Part shown: piece by piece, positions 1-5,666 of the stretch
Position numbering within the stretch: the stretch's first letter is position 1
Layout: each line of letters begins with the position of its first letter
DNA from: JBDREF01 sp043820045
Lineage (GTDB): Bacteria; Planctomycetota; Phycisphaerae; Sedimentisphaerales; Anaerobacaceae
Assembly: GCA_043820045.1 (NCBI GenBank)
Contig: JBDREF010000255.1
Location: forward strand, 1 to 10,606
DNA: 10,606 bases
Reading direction: 5' to 3'
Notes under the pieces: model-generated
Database searches by the model: none
Told to the model about the DNA's origin: nothing
What the model saw: the letters and a program-made list of their open reading frames with translations, nothing else
Translations under genes and position numbers: made by a program

Positions 1-321
1 GAGGAGCAGAAGCGAGAGATAGAAGAAGCTGGTGAGACCCCAATTTACAGCTACAACCAAACCGACTTTGTCAAAGACCGTGTCGCGATCGAGGTTCAGT
101 TCGGGAAATACTCCTTCGTTGCCTACGATCTGTTTGTCAAACATCTTGCCTTCTACATTGGAGACCATATAGACGTTGGTATTGAAATTCTTCCCATGAA
201 ATTCCTCCAAGCCCAAATGAGTTCCGGCGGCGCCTATTATGAAGGAGAATTCTACAACGTCATTAGGCAAGGGCGAGGTGTCCCGGCGGTTCCTCTGGTG
301 CTCATTGGGATTACGCCTTGA
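1..321 (+). CDS. BglII/BstYI-type restriction endonuclease, C-terminal part (5' end outside window)
   Basis: The frame is open from base 1 to the TGA at 319-321, giving the last 106 residues; the start lies upstream of the window. It resembles the BglII/BstYI family of type II restriction enzymes, which cut double-stranded DNA at short palindromes. The visible active-site pattern is Asp22 (TDF), then Glu31-Val-Gln33 (IEVQFGKYS). BglII uses Asp84, Glu93 and Gln95, so both the 9-residue Asp-Glu spacing and the unusual Gln in place of the common Lys are matched. The segments GDHIDVGIEILPMK (54-67) and GGAYYEGE (76-83) fit the conserved tail of the family. The coding sequence is more AT-rich than the genes to the right, consistent with acquisition by transfer. 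A partner methyltransferase, if any, would be outside the window. The family assignment is by recognition without a search; the recognition site cannot be read. Confidence 0.8.
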   Translation, partial: EEQKREIEEAGETPIYSYNQTDFVKDRVAIEVQFGKYSFVAYDLFVKHLAFYIGDHIDVGIEILPMKFLQAQMSSGGAYYEGEFYNVIRQGRGVPAVPLVLIGITP

Positions 322-374
322 TCAAAAAGACGGGGGGTGCAAATATTAAATCCCTAAAATTGGGGCATCATACA

Positions 375-427
375 CATTTCTCTGTTGAGGGCAATGGTGC
401 GAAGTATCGCACGTGCATTTCTCTGTT
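375..427. repeat. Direct repeat pair flanking a small hairpin in the gap after the restriction gene
   Basis: The 12-mer CATTTCTCTGTT occurs at 375-386 and again at 416-427. Between the copies is a perfect 6-bp inverted repeat, GTGCGA (397-402) / TCGCAC (407-412), with loop AGTA. The gap 322-520 otherwise contains no gene that I can support. The hairpin could act as a weak terminator or be a relic of an insertion, but no T-tract follows directly, so its function is unknown. Confidence 0.4.
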
Positions 428-520
428 AAGATGAGGATAGCGGGAGAGGCTGGCTCTTGAGGTTCAGGGGGCGTATAGGTGGGCTGGACGTTAGCGGCGC
501 TTACTCGTTACGATATTTGT

Positions 521-548
521 TTGCCGGCTCAGAGGGAGACGTTATAAT
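521..548 (+). promoter_or_regulatory. Sigma-70 type promoter for the FG-GAP protein / sulfatase unit
   Basis: A -35 box TTGCCG (521-526, 4/6 to consensus) and a perfect -10 box TATAAT (543-548) are separated by 16 bases. Transcription would begin near 555, leaving a ~44-base leader before the ATG at 599. This placement argues against the in-frame upstream ATG at 554 being used for translation. Confidence 0.55.
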
Positions 549-598
549 GACGATTGCTGTACAACCCAATTTCGAAACTCTGCAAGATGGAGGTTATT

Positions 599-1747
599 AT
601 GAAGACCAGATGGGTGTTTGCGTTAGTGGTGTTGGTAAGTATCTGCGGCGTATTGTCGGCCGCTGAGCAGGTTCGGTTCGAGAAGGTCGTTGTCGATAAG
701 GCATTTCGCGCTGAAGGGGTCGCCACGGGCGACGTCAATCATGACGGCAAGCCGGATATCCTCTCCGGCGACGTCTGGTACGCCGCACCCAACTGGAAGA
801 TGCACGAAGTCCGCGACGTGGGCACCTACGACGGCACGAAGGGCTACAGCAATTGCTTTGTCAACTTCGCACAGGACGTCAACGGCGACGGCTGGGTCGA
901 TTCAATCGTCATCGGTCTGCCTGACACGGAGTGCTTCTGGTACGAGAATCCGAAGAATAAATCCGGTCACTGGAAGCAGCGCACGGTCGCCAAGAGCGCC
1001 TGCAACGAGACGCCCATCTTCGCGGACCTCCTGAGCGACGGCAAGCCGGTATTGGTCTTCGCCGTACGGCCTGCGGGCCAGATGTGCTGGTACAGCGTGC
1101 CGGACGACCTCGAAGGCCTGTGGGACGTTCACGTAATAGCCGCCGGTCCTGATGCTCCCGGTACGAAGAAGTACAGCCACGGCCTCGGCGCCGGCGACGT
1201 CAACGGCGACGGGCGATGCGATGTACTCGTAAAAGAAGGCTGGTGGCGGGCGCCCAGAAAGGCGCAGCGCGAAAACTGGAAGTTCCAGCCCGCCAATCTC
1301 GGCGAGGACTGCGCCAATCTGCTCGTCTATGACGTCGATGGCGACGGCGACAACGACGTGATTACCAGCTCGGCCCACAAGTACGGCATCTGGTGGTTCG
1401 AGCAGCTTGAAGACGCGACATTCAAGCAGCACGTAATATTCGAGAAATACTCGCAGCCGCACGCGATAATCCTCGCGGACATGAACCGCGACGGAGTCAT
1501 GGACCTGGTGACGGGCAAACGGCACTTCGCCCACATGGGCAAAGACCCCGGCGGCCACGACCCTGCGATGCTCTATTGGTTCGAGCTGCGCCGCCCCGAA
1601 AAGGGCAGCCCCGAATTCATCCTGCACGAAATCGACAACGACTCCGGCGTCGGAACTCAGTTCGAGGTAACCGACATGAACGCCGACGGCAAGCTCGACA
1701 TCGTTACCTCGAACAAAAAGGGCGTGTACGTATTCGTGCAGCAGTAG
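599..1747 (+). CDS. Secreted FG-GAP/VCBS repeat protein
   Basis: This 382-residue protein has a Sec signal peptide (MKTRWVFALVVLVSICGVLSA, cleavage probably near residue 21) and then six clear calcium-loop motifs of the DxNxDGxxD type at about residues 45-53, 93-101, 200-208, 245-253, 294-302 and 359-367. A degenerate seventh lies at 143-151. Seven evenly spread loops suggest a seven-bladed beta-propeller of the FG-GAP/VCBS class, as in integrin-alpha-like surface proteins. Trp/Tyr-rich strands (WYENP, WYSVP, WWRAP, WWFEQ, YWFEL) recur after the loops as blade elements. The start at 599 is preferred because GGAGG (589-593) is 5 bases upstream and the signal peptide begins there; an in-frame ATG at 554 has no such support. 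It lies 49 bases before the sulfatase and is probably co-transcribed. Such proteins are common beside planctomycete sulfatases; a role in binding or processing sulfated polysaccharide is inference. Confidence 0.85.
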   Translation: MKTRWVFALVVLVSICGVLSAAEQVRFEKVVVDKAFRAEGVATGDVNHDGKPDILSGDVWYAAPNWKMHEVRDVGTYDGTKGYSNCFVNFAQDVNGDGWVDSIVIGLPDTECFWYENPKNKSGHWKQRTVAKSACNETPIFADLLSDGKPVLVFAVRPAGQMCWYSVPDDLEGLWDVHVIAAGPDAPGTKKYSHGLGAGDVNGDGRCDVLVKEGWWRAPRKAQRENWKFQPANLGEDCANLLVYDVDGDGDNDVITSSAHKYGIWWFEQLEDATFKQHVIFEKYSQPHAIILADMNRDGVMDLVTGKRHFAHMGKDPGGHDPAMLYWFELRRPEKGSPEFILHEIDNDSGVGTQFEVTDMNADGKLDIVTSNKKGVYVFVQQ

Positions 1748-1796
1748 TGAGGGCGCCGTTGGCTAATGAGCAAAACAAATTGAGGAGAATAAGTCT

Positions 1797-3266
1797 ATGC
1801 GCACTGACAGACAGACTCGACGCGATTTTTTAGAGGCAATGGGGCTCGGTGCCGCGGCAATGATTGTGCCCGCCGGCCTTTTGGTTGCACAAGGGCGGGC
1901 GCGCAAACCCAACATCCTGCTGATAATCGGCGACGATATGTTGTGGCAGGACTGCGAGCCCCACGGCAGCAAAGACGTCAAGACGCCCAACATGGCGAGG
2001 CTCGCCGCCGAGGGTATGCGTTTCGACCGAATGTTCACGGCCACCGCCATGTGCGCGCCGACCCGCCAGCAATTATATACCGGCATGTTCCCCGTGCGCA
2101 ACGGAGCATACCCGAACCACAGCGCCGTTTACGACGGGGTCAAGAGCCTGCCGCACCATCTCAAGGCACTCGGCTACCGCGTCGGCCTGATAGGAAAGAC
2201 GCACTTCAAACCGGCTTCGTCCTACCCGTTCGAGATACTCGCCGGCGGCAAGCAGGGCGCCTCCAATACTAAAGTCATTGCACAGTTCGTCAACCGCGAC
2301 AAGGAGCAGCCTTACTGCCTTATCGTCTGTTCGAATGAGCCGCACGGGCCGTGGGACCAGGGCGACAGCACCGCCTACGACGCGGAGAAGCTTACCGTAC
2401 CTGCCTTCCTCGTGGATACCAAGGTGACGCGCGAAGCGCTGACGAAATACTACGCCGAGATTACCTTCCTTGACGGCCAGCTCGGCGGCTGCATGAAGGT
2501 CGTCGATGCCTCCGGCTCGAAAAACGACACCATCCTCATCTTCACCAGCGAGCAGGGCTCATCCTTCCCCTTCGGCGGCAAGTGGACCTGTTACGACGCC
2601 GGGCTGAAAACAGCCTTCATCCTCCGCTGGCCGGCGCGTGTCAAAGCTGGTTCGAGCACACAGGCCATGACGCAATATGTGGACGTTACTCCCACACTAA
2701 TCGAAGCAGCCGGGGGCGACCCGAAAACGATCAATACCGGCCGGGCCGATGCGAAAGGCTACACCGGGTTCGACGGGCGCAGTTTCCTGGCCGTACTGGA
2801 AGGCAAGGCGGACAAACACCACGATTATGTATATGGCGCGCACACCACCCGCGGCATAATCAACGGCTCGGAGTGTTACCCGGTTCGCTCGGTCAGGTCC
2901 GACAAATATAAGTACATCGCGAATCTGAATCACGAGGCCGTGTTTACGAACGCCGTAACGACGACCGGGCAAGACTCGGTCCTTCAATCGTGGATTGAGA
3001 AGGGCAAGACCGACCCCGCGGCGGCCGCACGGGCGAGAGCCTATCAATACCGTCCTGCCGAGGAGCTGTACGATGTGTCTAAGGACCCGTGGGAACTCAA
3101 CAATCTCGCCGGTGATCCGAAATACCGTGCCGCCAAAGAATTCCTGCACAATGAGCTGGAGGCCTGGATGGACCAGCAGGGCGACAAAGGCACCGAGACC
3201 GAAATGCTGGCCGAGGTACGCCAGGGCCGTACGGCGGGCAATAAGAAAGCTAAGAAGGTGCGATGA
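1797..3266 (+). CDS. Tat-exported sulfatase (formylglycine-dependent, S1 type)
   Basis: This 489-residue arylsulfatase-type enzyme hydrolyses sulfate esters or sulfamates outside the cytoplasm. The N-terminus carries a twin-arginine signal (TRRDFL, Arg8-Arg9) followed by a hydrophobic stretch to ~residue 32. The metal-binding GDD is at 45-47, and the formylglycine motif CAPTR at 86-90 is followed by LYTG; Cys86 would be converted to formylglycine by a maturation enzyme not present here. Further active-site segments are GKTH (133-136), EPHGP (181-185) and TSEQG (250-254), where most relatives have Asp-Asn or Asp-His instead of Glu-Gln. The C-terminal LYDVSKDPWELNNLAGDP (424-441) is typical of the family. 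The layout around SEQGSSFPFGGKW resembles heparan N-sulfatase (SGSH)-like sulfatases, but the substrate is not established. The ATG has GAGGAG (1782-1787) 9 bases upstream. The last residues are Lys-rich (NKKAKK). Confidence 0.93.
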   Translation: MRTDRQTRRDFLEAMGLGAAAMIVPAGLLVAQGRARKPNILLIIGDDMLWQDCEPHGSKDVKTPNMARLAAEGMRFDRMFTATAMCAPTRQQLYTGMFPVRNGAYPNHSAVYDGVKSLPHHLKALGYRVGLIGKTHFKPASSYPFEILAGGKQGASNTKVIAQFVNRDKEQPYCLIVCSNEPHGPWDQGDSTAYDAEKLTVPAFLVDTKVTREALTKYYAEITFLDGQLGGCMKVVDASGSKNDTILIFTSEQGSSFPFGGKWTCYDAGLKTAFILRWPARVKAGSSTQAMTQYVDVTPTLIEAAGGDPKTINTGRADAKGYTGFDGRSFLAVLEGKADKHHDYVYGAHTTRGIINGSECYPVRSVRSDKYKYIANLNHEAVFTNAVTTTGQDSVLQSWIEKGKTDPAAAARARAYQYRPAEELYDVSKDPWELNNLAGDPKYRAAKEFLHNELEAWMDQQGDKGTETEMLAEVRQGRTAGNKKAKKVR

Positions 3267-3276
3267 ATCGCACCTT
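3255..3276 (+). terminator. Hairpin terminator overlapping the sulfatase stop codon
   Basis: A perfect inverted repeat, AAGGTGCGAT (3255-3264) and ATCGCACCTT (3267-3276), is separated by only GA, so the folded form has at least an 8-bp stem with a 6-base loop. A T-rich stretch (ACTATTTGTTTG) follows. The sulfatase TGA (3264-3266) lies in the loop. The weak T-tract makes this a plausible rather than certain intrinsic terminator; the next promoter starts 10 bases downstream. Confidence 0.6.
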
Positions 3277-3285
3277 ACTATTTGT

Positions 3286-3313
3286 TTGACGGCCCCGGGT
3301 AATCGGCTATAAT
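3286..3313 (+). promoter_or_regulatory. Sigma-70 type promoter of the thiamine leader
   Basis: TTGACG (3286-3291, 5/6 to consensus) and TATAAT (3308-3313, perfect) are spaced by 16 bases. Initiation would fall around 3320, immediately before the first strand of the riboswitch P1 stem, exactly where a riboswitch promoter is expected. Confidence 0.8.
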
Positions 3314-3321
3314 AGGCCCGT

Positions 3322-3422
3322 TCACTAGGGGTGGCCCTGCTAAGAGCGGGCCTGAGAGATGACCCTCTGAACCTGATCAGGATAGTCGCCGATATGGCGT
3401 CGATGCCTGCGTAGGAAAGTGA
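3322..3422 (+). ncRNA. TPP riboswitch aptamer (THI box)
   Basis: The aptamer binds thiamine pyrophosphate and lowers expression of thiamine synthesis genes. P1 is TCACT (3322-3326) with AGTGA (3418-3422). GGGGT (3328-3332) pairs with ACCC (3362-3365) as P2. P3 is a hairpin, GGCCCTGCT/AGCGGGCC-like, at 3333-3352. The universally conserved CTGAGAG (3352-3358), GAACCTGATC (3369-3378) and GCGTAGGAAAG (3409-3419) are all present. A small extra hairpin CGCC/GGCG (3387-3399) sits in the variable helix region. The downstream genes are a GxxExxY gene and thiC; thiC is a classic target. The assignment rests on conserved motif text and helix pairing, and is strong. Confidence 0.95.
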
Positions 3423-3485
3423 TTAGGCCGATATGAAAACTTGACGAGCAGAGAACAAGTCGCTTCCTTTAGGAGCGATTTTTTT
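3413..3485 (+). terminator. Riboswitch expression platform: intrinsic terminator with competing anti-terminator
   Basis: The terminator stem is TCGCTTC (3460-3466) with GGAGCGA (3472-3478), loop CTTTA, extended by A-T/G-U pairs outward, and followed by seven T (3479-3485). The 5' arm (AGTCGCTTCCT, 3458-3468) can instead pair with AGGAAAGTGATT (3413-3424), which contains the 3' strand of aptamer P1, giving about 11 pairs with one bulged A and two G-U pairs. TPP binding would lock P1, release the terminator arm and stop transcription. This is the standard OFF-switch logic, read here from complementarity alone. Confidence 0.8.
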
Positions 3486-3491
3486 ATTTTT

Positions 3492-3947
3492 ATGTTAACC
3501 GCTGAGAACGCCGAGACCGCGGAGATGACAGAAAAAGAAAGACTGGACCACGTAACGGATTGCATTATCGGTGACGCAATCGAAGTGCACCGTGCCTTGG
3601 GGCCCGGCCTGCTGGAGTCTGCATACGAGGCTTGCCTTGCTTTCGAGCTTGTCGAACACGGGCTGAAGATAGAACGCCAAAAATCTCTGCCGGTCGTCTA
3701 TCGGGATGTCAAACTTGATTGTGGCTACCGCCTGGACATGCTTGTTGAAGAGTCGGTTGTTGTCGAGATCAAGGTTGTCGACCATCTTGTTCCGATCCAC
3801 AAAGCTCAGTTGCTGTCTTATTTGAGACTTTCGGGATGCAAGGTCGGCCTTTTGATCAATTTCAATGTGAAAGTCCTCAAGAACGGCATTGTCAGAATGG
3901 TGAATAATTATCCTGATTCTCAGCGCTCTCCGCGGGCTCTGCGGTAA
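3492..3947 (+). CDS. GxxExxY family protein (PD-(D/E)XK nuclease-like) in a repeat-flanked cassette
   Basis: This 151-residue protein belongs to the GxxExxY family, which is related to PD-(D/E)XK nucleases and whose biological role is unknown. The name-giving motif is Gly39-Leu-Leu-Glu42-Ser-Ala-Tyr45; the nuclease-like core shows Asp82 and Glu92-Ile-Lys94 (VVEIKVVD), with a following Gln106 in HKAQLLSYL. Both ends (AENAETAE at the N-terminus, RSPRALR at the C-terminus) are encoded by the flanking inverted repeats. The start is uncertain: ATG 3492 fits the usual N-terminus of relatives but its only AGGAG (3471-3475) is 16 bases away inside the terminator stem. ATG 3525 would give a 140-residue form that omits the repeat-encoded part. 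The frame also stays open upstream to a TTG at 3441, inside the leader. It sits between the TPP switch and thiC (21 bases before it), so it should share the thiamine-controlled transcript. No link to thiamine is evident. Confidence 0.85.
   Translation: MLTAENAETAEMTEKERLDHVTDCIIGDAIEVHRALGPGLLESAYEACLAFELVEHGLKIERQKSLPVVYRDVKLDCGYRLDMLVEESVVVEIKVVDHLVPIHKAQLLSYLRLSGCKVGLLINFNVKVLKNGIVRMVNNYPDSQRSPRALR
3498..3525 (+). repeat. Left imperfect terminal inverted repeat of the GxxExxY cassette
   Basis: This 28-base element has an internal ~9-10 base period of the form CGCnGAGA. Aligned to the reverse complement of the element at 3918-3945 it matches at 22 of 28 positions, by my hand alignment. It begins a few bases after the riboswitch terminator T-tract. 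Confidence 0.65.
3918..3945 (-). repeat. Right imperfect terminal inverted repeat of the GxxExxY cassette
   Basis: This is the mate of 3498-3525 in inverted orientation (22/28 by hand alignment). It encodes the last residues of the GxxExxY protein and its last base is the first base of the TAA stop. It lies 23 bases before the thiC start. Similar CGCnGAG-type repeats are known to me around genes of this family in several phyla. Confidence 0.65.
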
Positions 3948-3968
3948 AAGAAGATAACAAGGGGAAAA

Positions 3969-5288
3969 ATGACGACACAATTACAGATTGCACGGAATGG
4001 AACAATCACCGAGGAGATGAGATTCGTTGCTAAGGCGGAGAATGTCGATGCCGAACTTGTTCGGGAGGAAATCGCCGCCGGCCGGCTGGTGATTCCGGCC
4101 AACAAGCTGCACCTGGAAACAAATCTCGCGCCTGCCGGCATCGGGCGGTTACTGAGCACGAAGGTAAATGCGAATATCGGTACGAGCAGTGTTCGCTGCT
4201 CGGTCGAAGGGGAGCTGGAAAAAATGCAGGCAGCCCTGGAAGTCGGAGCCGACGCAATCATGGACCTGAGCACAGGCGGCAACCTCGACGAAATTCGCGA
4301 GAAGCTTCTGGCTCGCTGTCCGGTTCCTTTTGGAACGGTGCCCATCTATCAGGTCATCGAGGACCGGCAAGTCGAGGACATTGACGCGGGGCTAATTCTT
4401 GAAATAATCGAAAAGCAGGCCGGGCAGGGTGTGGATTTCTTCACCATTCACGCCGGAGTCCTAAAGGAGCACCTGCCCCTGATTGAGAATCGAGTAGCCG
4501 GCATCGTTAGCCGGGGCGGAGCGCTGTTGGCCAAGTGGATGCTGTATCACAATCGGCAGAACCCCCTGTATGAAATGTTCGACGATTTGTGTGACATACT
4601 GGCCCAGTACGATGTTTGCTTTTCTCTCGGCGACGGCCTTCGGCCCGGCGCTATCGCCGACGCGACCGACGAGGCGCAAATCGCGGAGCTGAGGACTCTC
4701 GGCGAGCTGACAGCCAGAGCGCAGGAAAAAGGCTGCCAGGTGATGGTCGAAGGTCCGGGCCATGTGCCCTTCGACCAGATACAGTACAACATGCAAATCC
4801 AGCAGGAGATTTGTCACGGGGCGCCCTTCTATGTTCTCGGCCCGCTGGTCACGGACATAGCACCGGGCTATGACCACATAACATCGGCGATAGGCGGGAC
4901 CGCGGCCGCATTTTACGGAGCCTCGTTCTTGTGCTATGTCACGCCGAGAGAGCATCTCGGTTTGCCCAACGCCGCCGACGTTCGGGCCGGAGTGATTGCT
5001 TCGAAAATTGCCGCGCACGCCGGCGACATCGCCCGCGGGCTGGAAGGGGTCGCCGAGCGGGATAGAAGGCTGAGCGTGGCCCGGACGAACCTGGACTGGA
5101 AGACGCACCTGGGCGAATCGCTCGATCCGCAGACGGCCGAGAGAATGCACACCGAAGTCTGCGAAGGAATGAGCGAGGAAGAGAATTCCGCCGATTACTG
5201 CTCGATGTGCGGCAAGGCCTGGTGCAGTGTCAGGATAAACAAGGAAATCCGCCAGGCGGCGAAGCCGCAGAAAACGGCAAAGACGTAG
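3969..5288 (+). CDS. thiC: Phosphomethylpyrimidine synthase ThiC
   Basis: ThiC is a radical-SAM enzyme of the cytoplasm that converts aminoimidazole ribotide into hydroxymethylpyrimidine phosphate, the pyrimidine half of thiamine. The 439-residue product carries the family's C-terminal iron-sulfur motif CX2CX4C at Cys411, Cys414 and Cys419 (CSMCGKAWC). Other family segments are DLSTGG (99-104), SLGDGLRPG (219-227), VEGPGHVP (260-267), YDHITSAIGG (301-310) and TPREHLGLP (325-333), supplying the active-site and metal-binding histidines. It is the short form that lacks the N-terminal domain of the ~630-residue E. coli type. AAGGGG (3959-3964) lies 4 bases before the ATG. Expression should be lowered by TPP through the upstream riboswitch even though the GxxExxY gene intervenes. 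No other thiamine genes are in the window. Confidence 0.97.
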   Translation: MTTQLQIARNGTITEEMRFVAKAENVDAELVREEIAAGRLVIPANKLHLETNLAPAGIGRLLSTKVNANIGTSSVRCSVEGELEKMQAALEVGADAIMDLSTGGNLDEIREKLLARCPVPFGTVPIYQVIEDRQVEDIDAGLILEIIEKQAGQGVDFFTIHAGVLKEHLPLIENRVAGIVSRGGALLAKWMLYHNRQNPLYEMFDDLCDILAQYDVCFSLGDGLRPGAIADATDEAQIAELRTLGELTARAQEKGCQVMVEGPGHVPFDQIQYNMQIQQEICHGAPFYVLGPLVTDIAPGYDHITSAIGGTAAAFYGASFLCYVTPREHLGLPNAADVRAGVIASKIAAHAGDIARGLEGVAERDRRLSVARTNLDWKTHLGESLDPQTAERMHTEVCEGMSEEENSADYCSMCGKAWCSVRINKEIRQAAKPQKTAKT

Positions 5289-5342
5289 CCCGCCCAAAAT
5301 CTTTCAACAGACCATCGGTTCGGAAAACTTGAGGTTACGCGC

Positions 5343-5666
5343 ATGGGCAAACGCGGAGTCCTGATAATAGAAGACGACCGTGATATTGTCGAGATGCTCG
5401 AATATAATTTGCAGGAAGCCGGATACGAAACGATCTCGGCACTGAACGGAGAAAACGGTATCGCCCTGGCAAGGAAGGAGCGGCCCGACCTGATCATTCT
5501 CGATATTATGCTGCCGATTATCGACGGCTTTGAAGTGTGCAGGACCCTGAAAAAGGATGATACGGTTGCACATATACCGATTAAGGAATCGCGGCGCGTT
5601 CTCACGCTGCCTTCAAACCGTAGCATGTTAGCAGCCGCAACAAAATCAATATCAGGAGATGTGGAA
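5343..5666 (+). pseudogene. Truncated response-regulator receiver domain (PhoB-like remnant) running in frame into pstS
   Basis: The first 80 residues are a receiver domain: acidic pocket Glu10-Asp11-Asp12, phosphoacceptor Asp54 in LIILDIMLP, and Gly62. The similarity stops after AHIPI (base 5582), just before strand beta-4. The conserved Thr/Ser and Lys, the last third of the receiver and any DNA-binding domain are missing, so it should not work as a regulator. The following 28 codons (5583-5666) match nothing I recognise and contain the pstS ribosome-binding site. There is no stop, so the whole frame 5343-6557 could give a 404-residue chimera with the PstS signal peptide buried inside. GAGG (5331-5334) precedes the ATG by 8 bases. 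Position beside pst genes suggests it was phoB, by inference. A deletion in the genome and an assembly join are both possible. Confidence 0.7.

Noticed and set aside
554..598. Upstream ATG giving a 15-residue longer FG-GAP protein
   Set aside because: It has no ribosome-binding site, it would fall at the predicted transcription start, and it would place extra residues before a standard signal peptide.
902..1627. Long minus-strand open frames opposite the FG-GAP, thiC and phoU genes (e.g. 902-1627, 4461-5297, 8745-9779)
   Set aside because: They lie antisense to well-supported genes, have no recognisable domains or ribosome-binding sites, and are expected in GC-rich coding DNA.
3441..3491. 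TTG start adding 17 residues to the GxxExxY protein
   Set aside because: It would be translated from within the riboswitch leader across the terminator stem, with no ribosome-binding site, and the added residues are not family-like.
5578..5591. Small inverted repeat CGATT/AATCG at the receiver break point
   Set aside because: A 5-bp stem is short enough to occur by chance and gives no evidence of the joining mechanism.
5583..5666. Possible Pho box before pstS (CTCACGC and CTTCAAA spaced about 10-11 bases)
   Set aside because: The two half-sites match the CTGTCAT consensus at only a few positions, no better than chance.
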